Notes: generated by a model not told the origin, from the sequence alone. 64,000 nucleotides of DNA from Dyella sp. GSA-30 (GCF_027924605.1 NZ_AP027042.1:3883524-3947523); one strand, 5' to 3'; positions 37,388-47,489 are shown, counted from the stretch's first letter. Translations and numbers: made by a program.

Positions 37388-39820
37388 ATGAAAGACCGAC
37401 TTTTGCGACGCCCGCTCGCAGCCGCGTTGCTGCCTTTGCTCGGCCTGAATTTAGCCCTGGCCACCTCGGTGGCATGGGCCGAAGACACTGCCGATCCCGC
37501 TACGCCCGAAAAAGCCAAACAGTTACAACAAGTCGTCGTTACCGGCACCCGTGCTACCGATCGCACCGCTGCCGAGTCTCTCTCTCCCATCGACGTGCTC
37601 ACTCCCGCGGATCTCACCGCAAGCGGTAGCACCGATCTGGCCAGCGCATTGAACACTCTGCTGCCTTCGCTGGATTTCCCCCGACCTGCCATCAACGACG
37701 GAAACGATGCGATCCGTCCGGCGACCTTGCGTGGCCTGTCGCCCGACCAGGTGCTGGTTCTGGTCGATGGCAAGCGTTATCACACGACCAGCCTGGTCAA
37801 TTACAACTCCTCCGTGGGACGCGGATCGGCACCGGTCGATCTGAATTCGATCCCGATCTCCGCCATCGATCACATCGAAGTGCTGCGCGACGGTGCGGCC
37901 GCACAGTACGGCTCCGATGCCATTGCCGGCGTCATCAACGTGGTGCTCAAGCACGGCAGCGTGGAGGGCGGCAACAGTATCACCGTCAACGGCGGCATCA
38001 TGGACAAAGGGGACGGTGCGCAAAATGGCGTGCAGGGATCGGTCGGCATTCCGCTGGGTGGCACCGGCGACAACGCACCGGGCTGGGCCCGACTGGCCTG
38101 GAACTACCAGAATGCGATGAACACCAATCGTGCCGAGAACAAGGACATCTCGACCACGATTGCCGGTGCGCCCAACCCCAGCGGCATTCCCTATGAACGT
38201 TATGGCGACCCGGCCGTAAAGACCTATCAGACCTTGCTCAATTTCGGTTATCAGATCACGCCGAATATCGAGCTGTATGGCTATCTCAATGGCAGCAAGC
38301 GCGATGTCACATCGAATGGCTACTACCGCGCATTCGACTCGGCTCGCAATGTAGTGCAGATCTATCCCAACGGCTTCCTGCCGCAGATCGTCAATCACAG
38401 CAACGATATCGCCACGGTACTGGGCATCAAGGGCAATACCGATGGCGGCTGGCATTGGGACCTGTCGGCGGACTATGGCGAGAACAACCTAGATTTCGAT
38501 ATCCAGAACACCGTCAACGTCAATCTGTACAACACGCTGGGCTACTCGCCGACCTATTTCAATGCCGGCACGTTTCGAAACAAGCAAGGCGTGGTCAATC
38601 TCGACCTCAGCAAGGATTTCCATTGGGGCTTTCTGCCCAATCCGGTCACGGTCGCCTTCGGCGGGGAATATCGTAAAGAGACCTACGTCATTGATTCGGG
38701 AGACCCCGACTCGTATTTTTTCTCTCCCACCACGCTCATTCCCGGCACCACCACGCCGTATGCAGGTGGCTCGCAGGTATATCCGGGACTGACACCGAGC
38801 GTAGCCGGCAGCTTTGGCAGGCATAGCGAAGCGGCCTATCTTGACCTGGAAACGGATCTCACCAGCAAGCTGTCGGCCGGCGTGGCCGCACGTTACGAGG
38901 ACTATAGCGACGCGGGCGCAACACGATCGGGCAAGATCTCGCTGCGCTATCAGTTCACCGATAGTTTCGCGCTACGTGGCACGGTGTCGAACGGTTTTCG
39001 CGCACCATCATTAGCGCAACAGAATTACGAATCGGTCGTAACGCTGATCCAGAATGGTCAGCTTGCGCAGATCGGTACCTTCCGCACCTCGGACCCGGCC
39101 GCCATCGCGCTCGGTGCCAAACCGCTCAAACCGGAGAAATCGACCAACTACGGCCTGGGCGCCGTCTGGCAACCGCTCGACAACTTCAATGCGACGCTCG
39201 ACCTTTATCAGATACGCATCGGCAATCAGATTCTCTATTCCGATCAGATCGCCGTGACGCCCACGCTGACCAGCCAGGTCACCGGTGCGCAGTTCTTCGT
39301 CAACGGTGCCAGCACGCGCACTCGCGGCGCCGACCTGATTACCAGCTATCGCCTGGACTTCAACGACTACGGCAAAGTCAATCTGACCTTCAGCGGCAAC
39401 TACAACAATACCAAGGTGCTCAGCGTATCCACGCCGGCGTTCGGCCGGGCCAGCGAAGGCCTGCTTACCGACGCCACGCCACATACGAAATACGTATTCG
39501 GCGGTGACTGGCTGATTCACGATTTCGACCTGCACGCGAATCTTACCCGCTACGGTTCGGTGACCCGCCGCGGCGACTTGAGCGATGGCAGCGAGGATCA
39601 AACTTTCGCCGCACGTTGGCTACTGGATATGGCGGCGAGCTACAACTTCCGCGACTGGTCGTTCACCGTGGGCGGCGACAACCTCACCAATCAATACCCG
39701 ACCAAGGCCGCACTCAATAACGTCTATGAAGACCGCGCGGATGGCTTGCAGTACTCCGCGTTGTCGCCGTTCGGATTCAACGGGCGCTATTGGTACGGCA
39801 AGGTGACGTATCACTTCTGA
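37388..39820 (+). CDS. TonB-dependent receptor heading the amine-oxidase operon
   Basis: 810 residues with a signal peptide (cleavage near AWAED). The plug has VVVTGTRATDR, LRGLSPDQVLVLVDGKRYH and IDHIEVLRDGAAAQYGSDA followed by IAGVINVVLK, and the protein ends in a barrel with C-terminal Phe (YWYGKVTYHF). GGGGAGA is the ribosome site. A weak promoter candidate is TTGACG (37248-37253) with TAGCCT 17 nt later. It precedes genes for a flavin amine oxidase, a cytochrome c and a RidA-like protein on the same strand, so it probably imports the substrate that these enzymes degrade. Confidence 0.92.
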   Translation: MKDRLLRRPLAAALLPLLGLNLALATSVAWAEDTADPATPEKAKQLQQVVVTGTRATDRTAAESLSPIDVLTPADLTASGSTDLASALNTLLPSLDFPRPAINDGNDAIRPATLRGLSPDQVLVLVDGKRYHTTSLVNYNSSVGRGSAPVDLNSIPISAIDHIEVLRDGAAAQYGSDAIAGVINVVLKHGSVEGGNSITVNGGIMDKGDGAQNGVQGSVGIPLGGTGDNAPGWARLAWNYQNAMNTNRAENKDISTTIAGAPNPSGIPYERYGDPAVKTYQTLLNFGYQITPNIELYGYLNGSKRDVTSNGYYRAFDSARNVVQIYPNGFLPQIVNHSNDIATVLGIKGNTDGGWHWDLSADYGENNLDFDIQNTVNVNLYNTLGYSPTYFNAGTFRNKQGVVNLDLSKDFHWGFLPNPVTVAFGGEYRKETYVIDSGDPDSYFFSPTTLIPGTTTPYAGGSQVYPGLTPSVAGSFGRHSEAAYLDLETDLTSKLSAGVAARYEDYSDAGATRSGKISLRYQFTDSFALRGTVSNGFRAPSLAQQNYESVVTLIQNGQLAQIGTFRTSDPAAIALGAKPLKPEKSTNYGLGAVWQPLDNFNATLDLYQIRIGNQILYSDQIAVTPTLTSQVTGAQFFVNGASTRTRGADLITSYRLDFNDYGKVNLTFSGNYNNTKVLSVSTPAFGRASEGLLTDATPHTKYVFGGDWLIHDFDLHANLTRYGSVTRRGDLSDGSEDQTFAARWLLDMAASYNFRDWSFTVGGDNLTNQYPTKAALNNVYEDRADGLQYSALSPFGFNGRYWYGKVTYHF

Positions 39821-39833
39821 TGGGCCGAACTGT

Positions 39834-39859
39834 CTCGTTTCGGCTCAGGCCGAAACGAG
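39834..39859. terminator. Stem-loop between receptor and amine-oxidase genes
   Basis: A perfect 11-bp stem, CTCGTTTCGGC with GCCGAAACGAG, around a TCAG loop, 14 nt after the receptor stop. No U-tract follows, so it is more likely an attenuator or an mRNA-stabilising stem that sets the ratio of receptor to enzyme than a full terminator. Confidence 0.5.
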
Positions 39860-39900
39860 GCTTGGCTCGCGTATTCGCCTTGACTCGGCTGGGGTATTCG

Positions 39901-41508
39901 ATGGAAGACGATGGCTGTAAATTTTCAATGAAACGGCGCGATCTATTGCGCATGATCGGCCTCACCGCGGGCACGGCGGCGATGTATCAGGCGATGAGCA
40001 GCCTGGGGTTCGCCGCCGAATCCACGTTCAAGCAATCGCCGCCCTTGCAAGGCGCTCCAAAGGGAGCATCGGTGCTGATTCTTGGCGCAGGCATTGCCGG
40101 CATGGTGGCGGCCTATGAGCTGCGCCAGGCCGGTTACAAAGTACAGGTACTGGAATACAACCATCGCCCCGGCGGGCGTAACTGGTCGCTACGCGGCGGC
40201 GATACGTTTACCGAGCTGGGCGGATTCACCCAGCAATGCCAATTCGATCCCGGCCTGTACATCAACCCGGGGCCCTGGCGCCTGCCCTATCACCACCACG
40301 GCATCCTCAGCTACTGCAAGAAACTCGGCGTGCCGCTGGAAGCCTATGTGCAGGTCAATCACAACGCCTACCTGCACAGCGCCAAGGCTTTTGGAGGAAA
40401 GCCGCAGCGCTATCGCACCATCAATGCCGATTATCGCGGGCATGTAGCCGAGTTGCTGGCCAAGACCACGCAGCAAGGCAAGCTGGATGCGCAGGTCAGC
40501 AAGGAGGACCAGGAACTGCTGCTCGAATCCCTGCGTGAGTGGGGCGCGCTCGATAAGAATCTCGGCTACGTGCGTGGAACGACCAGCAGCGATCGGCGCG
40601 GCTATGAGCAAGATCCCGGTGGCGGCTTGGCGGCTAAACCGGTTCCTTCCGAACCGTTAAGCGCAAAGGATGTCCTCGGTTCACGCTTATGGGCCAACCT
40701 GGCGGCGGGTGAAATCTATGAATTTCAGACCACCTTGTTTCAGCCCGTCGGCGGCATGGGCCGCATCGGCGAGGCGTTTGGGCGCGAGCTGAAGGGGCTT
40801 ATTCGCTACAACGCCAAAGTGACCTCGATTCAACAGGACAACCACGGCGTCAACGTCACCTATGAAGACACGACAGCGCCAGGCCATACGCATGTTGCGC
40901 GCGGCGACTGGTGCCTGTGCACGATCCCGTTATCCATACTCAGCCAGTTACCGATCAACGTCAGCCAGGCCATGTCCGATGCCATCGCCGCCGTACCTTA
41001 CGCTGCCGCGGTAAAGATCGGCCTGCAGTTCAAGCGCCGGTTCTGGGAAGAAGACGAGCATATCTATGGCGGCATCAGCTACACCGATCTGCCGATCAGC
41101 AACATCAGCTATCCCAGTACAGGCTTTCATAGCAGCGGCAAGGGCGTGCTGCTGGGCGCCTACATCTGGGGTCTCAATGCCTTCGAATTTACCGCGATGA
41201 CACCCGAGCAACGGATACGCAAAGCGGTGGAATACGGCAACCAGATTCATCCGCAATATTCCAGGGAATTCGAGTCCGGCGTGGCGGTTGGCTGGCACCG
41301 CTCCCCTTTCACGATGGGGTGTTTCGGTGTGTGGTCGGAAGAGGCGCGCAGCCAGCACTACGACAATCTCTGCCAGATCGATGGACGTATTGCGCTTGCC
41401 GGAGAGCATGCGTCTTATCTGCCCGCGTGGCAGGAAGGTGCAGTCACGTCGGCGATCGACGCGATCGGCCGCATTCATCAGCGTGCTATCGCGGGGGCCA
41501 GGGCATGA
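39901..41508 (+). CDS. Tat-exported flavin amine oxidase
   Basis: 535 residues. The N-terminus carries a twin-arginine-like signal (KRRDLLRMIGLTAGTAAM). FAD-binding motifs are ILGAGIAGMVAAYELRQAG and HRPGGRNW near the N-terminus and GEHASYLPAWQEGAV near the C-terminus, as in the monoamine/L-amino-acid oxidase superfamily. It oxidises an amine to an imine; the substrate is unknown. ATG 39901 is preceded by GGGGT; an internal ATG at 39928 lies directly before the RR motif but has no ribosome site. It overlaps the next gene by 4 bp (ATGA). The adjacent cytochrome suggests that it may work as a dehydrogenase feeding the respiratory chain. Confidence 0.9.
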   Translation: MEDDGCKFSMKRRDLLRMIGLTAGTAAMYQAMSSLGFAAESTFKQSPPLQGAPKGASVLILGAGIAGMVAAYELRQAGYKVQVLEYNHRPGGRNWSLRGGDTFTELGGFTQQCQFDPGLYINPGPWRLPYHHHGILSYCKKLGVPLEAYVQVNHNAYLHSAKAFGGKPQRYRTINADYRGHVAELLAKTTQQGKLDAQVSKEDQELLLESLREWGALDKNLGYVRGTTSSDRRGYEQDPGGGLAAKPVPSEPLSAKDVLGSRLWANLAAGEIYEFQTTLFQPVGGMGRIGEAFGRELKGLIRYNAKVTSIQQDNHGVNVTYEDTTAPGHTHVARGDWCLCTIPLSILSQLPINVSQAMSDAIAAVPYAAAVKIGLQFKRRFWEEDEHIYGGISYTDLPISNISYPSTGFHSSGKGVLLGAYIWGLNAFEFTAMTPEQRIRKAVEYGNQIHPQYSREFESGVAVGWHRSPFTMGCFGVWSEEARSQHYDNLCQIDGRIALAGEHASYLPAWQEGAVTSAIDAIGRIHQRAIAGARA

Positions 41509-41954
41509 GCAGCAAGACAACCAAAACATTGCCACGGATATTTTGCGGCGCTTTCCTGTGGTGTTGTCTGCTGCCGGCACACGCTCAGTCATCCGACAAC
41601 GCGTCCTATTTGCGCACCACATTCAGTTCGGCCAACGGCGAAGTCGTCTTTCGCAGCATCTGCCAGGGTTGCCACATGCCCGATGCCAAGGGGGCAAAGG
41701 GCGCCGGCACGTATCCCGCCCTGACCGACAACCCGAGACTCGCCTCGCCTAACTATATGGCAGCCGTGATCTTGAATGGCCGCCGCGATATGCCATCGTT
41801 TGCCCCCAAACCGGGCCCAAAGGATCGCTTCTTTGACGATGCGACGCTTACCGATGAACAGATTGCGGGGGTGATCAACTACATTCGAACGCACTTCGGC
41901 AATCGATACGATGATCGCATCAGTGCGCAAGAAGTCTCAGCCATGCATCCTTAG
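41505..41954 (+). CDS. Periplasmic monoheme cytochrome c
   Basis: 149 residues with a signal peptide (cleavage near PAHAQS), one heme motif CQGCH, and a later Met in RRDMPSF as the probable axial ligand. Its start overlaps the amine-oxidase stop (ATGA), which indicates translational coupling. It likely accepts electrons from the flavin amine oxidase, directly or through a quinone, and hands them to a terminal oxidase. Confidence 0.9.
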   Translation: MSSKTTKTLPRIFCGAFLWCCLLPAHAQSSDNASYLRTTFSSANGEVVFRSICQGCHMPDAKGAKGAGTYPALTDNPRLASPNYMAAVILNGRRDMPSFAPKPGPKDRFFDDATLTDEQIAGVINYIRTHFGNRYDDRISAQEVSAMHP

Positions 41955-41994
41955 ATATCTCCCATTCGTTACCTTCCCCTGGAGAAAACCTTTC

Positions 41995-42492
41995 ATGTTT
42001 ACGATCGGACGTGTTGTTCTGCTTGCTGCTTTTGCTACGGCCTCTTTGAACGCTCTCGCCGACGATGTCGTGCGTTACAAGATCCCCGATAGCACCTTCC
42101 CCATTTCCGCCGCCGTCGAAGTCCCAGCCGGCAAAGCGACGATCTACGTCAGTGGCAACGTGCCACCGGTCGTCGACCCGAAAGCCCCCAAGGACTCGGT
42201 GGCTGCCTATGGCGACACCAAGACGCAGACCATCGGCGTACTGACAGCCATCGACAAACAGCTCAAGAGCATGCATTTGAGCCTAAGCAATGTCGTGAAG
42301 ATGCAGGTCTTTCTGGTCGGCAACGAAAGCCATGGTGGCCACATGGATTTCGCCGGCTTCATGGCCGGCTATACGCAGTTCTTCGGTACCAAGGAGCAAC
42401 CCAATCTACCGGCACGTTCGGCCTTCCAGGTAGCCGCATTGGGCAACCCCGGCTATCGCGTGGAAATCGAGGTGATCGCGGTTCGCCCTTGA
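41995..42492 (+). CDS. Secreted RidA-family (YjgF/YER057c/UK114) protein
   Basis: 165 residues with a signal peptide (VVLLAAFATASLNALA), which is unusual because classic RidA proteins are cytoplasmic. The RidA core is visible: VYVSG-like IYVSGNVPPVVD, an NVVKMQVFLVG strand, and PARSAFQVAAL with the conserved Arg near the C-terminus, then VEIEVIAV. RidA proteins hydrolyse reactive enamines/imines to ketones and ammonia. Placed after an amine oxidase and a cytochrome, it probably clears the imine product in the periplasm. GGAG precedes the ATG at 41995. Confidence 0.9.
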   Translation: MFTIGRVVLLAAFATASLNALADDVVRYKIPDSTFPISAAVEVPAGKATIYVSGNVPPVVDPKAPKDSVAAYGDTKTQTIGVLTAIDKQLKSMHLSLSNVVKMQVFLVGNESHGGHMDFAGFMAGYTQFFGTKEQPNLPARSAFQVAALGNPGYRVEIEVIAVRP

Positions 42493-42542
42493 ATCCAGAT
42501 CGGAACACGCCTGCCATAGCAAAAACACTTACCATCCTACGC

Positions 42543-42573
42543 AGATCGGCCCCGGCAGTGCCGGGGCCGATCT
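42543..42573. terminator. Bidirectional stem-loop terminator
   Basis: A perfect 14-bp stem, AGATCGGCCCCGGC with GCCGGGGCCGATCT, with a 3-nt AGT loop, lies between the convergent RidA-like gene and the fucose-locus receptor. It has no clear U-tract, but its strength and position suggest that it stops transcripts from both sides. Confidence 0.7.
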
Positions 42574-42633
42574 ATTGAACAAACTCAGGCGAGTCATACC
42601 TCGATCAGGTAGAAACGCTCAAGTCACCCAGCC

Positions 42634-45600
42634 TCAATCAAGCTTGTAATCGAACGTCAGGAACATCTCGCGACCGTTGTATTCGCTGGCGGTCTGGCCC
42701 GTCGTGACGAACTCGAAGCCACCGGCGTAATACGGGATCGTTGAGACCTTGTCGAAGATGTTGGACACGGTGAACTTCAGCGTGGTTTCCTTGTTGATCT
42801 GCCAGCCGACCGCAGTATTCCAGGTGATCCACACCGGCGTCCTGCCCTTGTACATGGTGTCGGCAACGTTGACCTGGTTGCCATCCTGAGTCACCTGGCA
42901 AATACCGGTACTGACCGATTCGCCGCCATTGGGCACCGTCACCATGCCCGGCTGGATGCCATTGGGTAGCACATCGCAACCACCGTAGTTCGGAGCGCGC
43001 ATGCTGCCGTCGCGTACGCCGGAGACGGACACGTTCCAGTCGCCCTTGTTCCAGTCGGCGATCCACGTAACCCTGCTCGCCACGTTGTTATAACGGGTGT
43101 TCTGCAACGGATCAGACGCCAGCACGCGCTGCTTGTACGAGAGGTTGTTGGTGTAGTTGATGTTGGCGCGGAAATCACCGGCATTGTCGGTGTGGAACTT
43201 GTAGTCCAGCGACGCATCCACACCGCTCACATACAACGATGCCTCGTTGATCGGGCCGGACTGTACCGAAACGATCTGGCCAGACGCGTTGCGCTGAACC
43301 ATCTGGGTCACCATCGCGCAATACGCCGAACCCGGTACGTGTGCCGTATAGGGCGACAGACCGGAGGTGCCATTCGGCTTCACGCCGGTAAGACAGCCGG
43401 CTTCGTCGTTCAGCACGGTGTTCTGGTCGAGGTACTGGATGGCGTTGTCCACGCCCATGTGCCAGTAGTCGGCCGAGAACGACAGACCCTGCACGCCCGG
43501 AACCTGCCACACGAAACCGTAGGTCCAGGAGTGACCGGTCTGCGGCAACAGCAGGCGGCTACCGTTGGTGTACAAGGTGTAGTACTGCGAGGGTGGGCGC
43601 TGTACCTGGCTGCACCAGGTGTTGTTGTTCTGGCCTTGCTTGATGGCGTTGATACATTGCAGGGGATCGATGAAATCACCGATCGGCGAGGTAGAGCCGG
43701 TCAGGTAGATGGCCTGCATGTCCGGCGCCTTGAAGTTGGTGCCGTAGCTGCCGCGCAGCAATAGACCGTCATACGGACGGTATTCGAGGCCGGTACCCCA
43801 GGTGCGGGCAATGTCAGCCTTGCTGGCGTCGTTGTACTTATCCAGGCGACCGGAGATGGTCCAGGTCAGCGAGTCGATCACCGGCACGCGGAACTCGGTG
43901 CCCAGCGAATAACGCTGGCGAGTGCCGCCACCGGTGAGATTCGCCCCGAACGGGTTCTGGAACGTGTTCGGGTCGGTACCGCGCGAGTCGGGCGAGAGCA
44001 GGAACCCGTTGTGCGCAGCTTCCAGTACCGCTGCCCAACCTACCGATTCGTCCACCCACGGGAACTTGAACAGGTCGCCGTTGATGCGGAACTGCGCCTG
44101 GTCCAGCCACGACGACGACGTGTTCTCGCCGTTGACGGCGAACTGGCTGTACTGCTGTGGCGTGATCGGGTTCCACCACTGCTGCCAGTTCATGTTGTAA
44201 ATAGGCAAGCCATCGGCGGTGGTACCCAGCTGCTTGCCGAGGAAAAAGTTCTGCATGCCCTGGCTGTTGTACGCGGTGTAATCCTCGCGGACGATGTACT
44301 TCTGGGTGTTGAGGTTCAAATCCCAGTTGAACTTGCCGTCGAATATCGTGCCACGCACGCCCGCCTGCAGGTTCCAGTTCACCTCGCGATCATGGGTATT
44401 GGCCGACGTGCCCATTTCCTGCGCGGTCAACTGGCGGATCGCCTGGTTGATCACCTGCCCCGTCGCCTGGTCGTAGAACTGCCCGGTACCGAAGACGTTC
44501 AACTGGGTATTGGAGATACCCACGGTCTGATACAGGGCCGCCGAACCATAAAGCTGCAAGCCGTTCTTGAGGTCATACTCGCCGGCTATGAAACCGTTGT
44601 TGCTGCGGCTACCGGGAGTCAGCACCCAGTTCTGGAACAGCGCGGGCTGCGAACAGTAGAAGCCGTTGTCGGTCACGCTGGCGATCTGCGTGCCGTTGGC
44701 GGTAACGCTATGCGACTGGCTCAACTGCGAGTTGGTGAACTTGCCGCAGGTGCCCGTCGGCGGCGTGATGTACTGGCCGTTGCCGTTCATCGCGGAGAGG
44801 GCGACGGCGCCGGCCGCGTCATACTGGTAACCGAACATGCGGGAAGCCGGGCCCCAGGAGCCGTAGCCTGCATCGGACACCGAGTCCTGATACGGGCGAT
44901 CCATACCCCACAACGCCGTGCGGTTGGACTTCTCCAGGTTGTAGATGACGTGCCAGTTGTCGCCGGACTTGCCACCAAAGAAGTTGATGTCGCCATAGGC
45001 GCGGCCACCGCGCGTAGCACCGCCGCCAGTGACCTGCAGTTCGTCACCCTGATAGTTCTTCTTCAGGATGACGTTGACCACACCCGCCACCGCATCCGAA
45101 CCGTAAATCGACGAAGCGCCGGAGGCCAGGATTTCGACATGGTCGATCATGCCGGTGGGGATATTGTTGTAATTCTGGAAGTTGCTCTGCTTGTTCAACG
45201 GCTGCGGATAATCGACCACGCGATGCCCGTCGATCATCAGCAGGCTGAAGCCAGGGCCCAGGCTACGCAGGTTGACCGAGCGCGCATTGACCGAGCTCGA
45301 ACCCCAAGCGGCCGGATCCGATGACTGCTGCCCCACCTGCGGCAGCGAATCGAGGAATTCCCACAGCGTGGTGAAGCCCTGCTGCTTGATCTGCTCGCCG
45401 GTGAGGCTAATCACGGGCGCCGGTCCCTCCACTTGCACGCGCGGGATCATCGAACCGGTGACCGTGACCTCCTTCAGCTCGACCGCCTTGTCCGGCTTGC
45501 TCGACGACTGCGCGTCCTGCTGCGTGGATGATTGATCGCTACCGGACGACGCCGACTGCGCGAACGCGTGTGGCGTGAAAAGCGCCAGCGCCAGAGAACT

Positions 45601-45636
45601 GGCCAGTACGCTATGTCGCAAAAAGATTTTGTTCAT
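42634..45636 (-). CDS. TonB-dependent receptor paired with alpha-L-fucosidase
   Basis: 1000 residues from the ATG at 45636 (GAGAGG upstream), with a signal peptide ending near PHAFAQS. A Ser/Gln-rich spacer precedes VELKEVTVTGSMIPR and the plug (SVNARSVNLRSLGPGFSLLM, VEILASGASSIYGSDAVAGV). The barrel ends in a C-terminal region near REMFLTFDYKLD. It follows the fucosidase gene by 143 bp on the same strand, so it probably imports fucosylated oligosaccharides or their products, like other TonB receptor-glycosidase pairs. Specificity is inferred only from the neighbour. Confidence 0.92.
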   Translation of the reverse strand: MNKIFLRHSVLASSLALALFTPHAFAQSASSGSDQSSTQQDAQSSSKPDKAVELKEVTVTGSMIPRVQVEGPAPVISLTGEQIKQQGFTTLWEFLDSLPQVGQQSSDPAAWGSSSVNARSVNLRSLGPGFSLLMIDGHRVVDYPQPLNKQSNFQNYNNIPTGMIDHVEILASGASSIYGSDAVAGVVNVILKKNYQGDELQVTGGGATRGGRAYGDINFFGGKSGDNWHVIYNLEKSNRTALWGMDRPYQDSVSDAGYGSWGPASRMFGYQYDAAGAVALSAMNGNGQYITPPTGTCGKFTNSQLSQSHSVTANGTQIASVTDNGFYCSQPALFQNWVLTPGSRSNNGFIAGEYDLKNGLQLYGSAALYQTVGISNTQLNVFGTGQFYDQATGQVINQAIRQLTAQEMGTSANTHDREVNWNLQAGVRGTIFDGKFNWDLNLNTQKYIVREDYTAYNSQGMQNFFLGKQLGTTADGLPIYNMNWQQWWNPITPQQYSQFAVNGENTSSSWLDQAQFRINGDLFKFPWVDESVGWAAVLEAAHNGFLLSPDSRGTDPNTFQNPFGANLTGGGTRQRYSLGTEFRVPVIDSLTWTISGRLDKYNDASKADIARTWGTGLEYRPYDGLLLRGSYGTNFKAPDMQAIYLTGSTSPIGDFIDPLQCINAIKQGQNNNTWCSQVQRPPSQYYTLYTNGSRLLLPQTGHSWTYGFVWQVPGVQGLSFSADYWHMGVDNAIQYLDQNTVLNDEAGCLTGVKPNGTSGLSPYTAHVPGSAYCAMVTQMVQRNASGQIVSVQSGPINEASLYVSGVDASLDYKFHTDNAGDFRANINYTNNLSYKQRVLASDPLQNTRYNNVASRVTWIADWNKGDWNVSVSGVRDGSMRAPNYGGCDVLPNGIQPGMVTVPNGGESVSTGICQVTQDGNQVNVADTMYKGRTPVWITWNTAVGWQINKETTLKFTVSNIFDKVSTIPYYAGGFEFVTTGQTASEYNGREMFLTFDYKLD

Positions 45637-45779
45637 GGTTACCTCTCCCCGTGAAACTTTCAATGTTGTGATTGCTTTTAAAATCGCGTTCGTTCACCTG
45701 CACCGATCCGTTGTTGCTCTCCCCTGCACGGAACAGACGCTTCAAGCTTTCCTACTCGTGACAAAGCGGCGTAACGGCT

Positions 45780-47489
45780 TTATCGGTTTTTCTCCATGCC
45801 ATCCGCTAGCGATGTCATCCCTGTTGTATTCGCTTCCTTCCCACGCGCATCCAGACCGATGCGATAGGCGTAGGCATGCACACCCGCCGGCTGTGCCGGC
45901 AGATCAAGATGAAGGCCATCGGGTTGCTGCTTGTAAGGCACCGGTTTGCCGGTTGCCAGCAAGGTCACCGCCGTCACTTTCAGCGTCGGCCCGATCGAAC
46001 GAATCAGCGCATGTCCGGTCGCAGGCCAGCCCAGCTCGATCGCGTAGAGCTGATCGCCCTTGCGCGTGAAGCGGAAATCTTCCGCGGTATACGGCTTGGT
46101 CTTGGTGTCCGCCATGGTACCGGCAACGACCTGGGTCGGACCTTCGCCGAAACGTTGCCACGGTCGCGTTCCATAGATCGCTTCACCGTTGGCATGCAGC
46201 CATTGGCCGATCGCCTGCAGGATGTTTCGCGCCGGCTCGGGAATGCTGCCGTCGGCCTTGGGCCCGATGTTCAACAGCAGATCGCCGTTCTTGCTGACGA
46301 CATCGGCAAGCAGTTGCACGATTTCGTCCGGCGTCTTGTAGGTGTCGCCTTCGGCGTAGCCCCACGAGTCCGGACTGATCGAGGTTTCGGTCTGCCAGGG
46401 TTGTTCGCGGATCTCCGCCGCCTGCCCACGCTCGATGTTCAAAGTGCCGGTGCCGGGACGCATATCGTCCAGCTTGTAGTCGAGCACCACGCCCTGCTGG
46501 CGGGCCGCGGCCTGGTTGTAATAGAACGCGGCGAAATCGGCCAACGCGCCACGGAAGCGCGGCTGCCCGATCCACCAGTCGAAATACATCAGGTCGGGGT
46601 GATAGTCCTGCACGATCTCGGCCGAGCGCGCCAGCCAATCGTCGAGGTAGGCATCGGACACGAGCGTCCAGTCGACCTCCCGGCCGTCTTCACCTTTGGT
46701 CGATTGCAGCGGGTGCGCCGGACCGTACAGCGCGGCATATCGCGGATCGTTGACGTCCGAGTCGAAGCGACGACCGTATTCGTAGAACCAGTCGTGTTCG
46801 GCACGATGCGACGACAAGCCAAGCTTCATGCCCTGCGCACGAATGGCCTTGGCCAGTTCGCCGATCACGTCGCGCTTGGGCCCCATCTTCACCGCGGTCC
46901 AGTCCGACAGTTTCGAGTCGTACATGGCAAACCCATCGTGGTGCTCGGCGACCGGCACCACGAAGCGCGCGCCCGCTTCGCGGAACAGGCTGGCCCACGC
47001 TTGCGGATCGAAGTGTTCGGCCTTGAAGCGAGGAATCAGATCCTTGTAGCCGACCTGCGGCATCGGGCCATACGTGTCCACCTGGTGCTGGTGATAGTTG
47101 GCGTACTCGCCGTCGCGCTCATACATGTGGCGCGGATACCACTCGCCCTTGTAGGCCGCTACCGAATACACGCCCCAGTGGATGAAGATGCCGAACTTGG
47201 CATCCCGATACCATTCGGGCGTGCTGTAGGCGGTCAGACTCTGCCAATCCGGCTGCATCGGCCCTTGCCAGGCCGTCGTCTGTACCTGCGCAAGAATGCT
47301 CTTGCGCGCTTCGTCGTACGGGCGGTTCGCGGCGACCCATTGCCGTTCGATCGTGGCCGCATCGGGTGGAGTAATCGTCTGTTGAGCAGCGGCCGCAGTC
47401 GCCGCGAGTCCGAGCGTGACGCCGACAATCAACGCAGTCCGGGCACAGGCCTTGCCGACTTCGCCCAAGCCACAGTCCACGTCTTTCAT
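45780..47489 (-). CDS. GH29 alpha-L-fucosidase, secreted
   Basis: 569 residues from ATG 47489 (GTG 47495 is also possible), with a signal-like N-terminus ending in LAATAAAAQQ. The GH29 fold is clear: KFGIFIHWGVYSVAAYKGEW near the start of the barrel, RFVVPVAEHHDGFAMY, and the nucleophile Asp304 in MYFDWWIGQPRF. The beta-sandwich C-terminal domain follows. It releases alpha-L-fucose from glycans. It is upstream of a TonB receptor on the same strand, giving a small fucose-glycan utilisation locus. A 21-bp palindrome lies upstream at 47632-47652. Confidence 0.94.
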   Translation of the reverse strand: MKDVDCGLGEVGKACARTALIVGVTLGLAATAAAAQQTITPPDAATIERQWVAANRPYDEARKSILAQVQTTAWQGPMQPDWQSLTAYSTPEWYRDAKFGIFIHWGVYSVAAYKGEWYPRHMYERDGEYANYHQHQVDTYGPMPQVGYKDLIPRFKAEHFDPQAWASLFREAGARFVVPVAEHHDGFAMYDSKLSDWTAVKMGPKRDVIGELAKAIRAQGMKLGLSSHRAEHDWFYEYGRRFDSDVNDPRYAALYGPAHPLQSTKGEDGREVDWTLVSDAYLDDWLARSAEIVQDYHPDLMYFDWWIGQPRFRGALADFAAFYYNQAAARQQGVVLDYKLDDMRPGTGTLNIERGQAAEIREQPWQTETSISPDSWGYAEGDTYKTPDEIVQLLADVVSKNGDLLLNIGPKADGSIPEPARNILQAIGQWLHANGEAIYGTRPWQRFGEGPTQVVAGTMADTKTKPYTAEDFRFTRKGDQLYAIELGWPATGHALIRSIGPTLKVTAVTLLATGKPVPYKQQPDGLHLDLPAQPAGVHAYAYRIGLDARGKEANTTGMTSLADGMEKNR

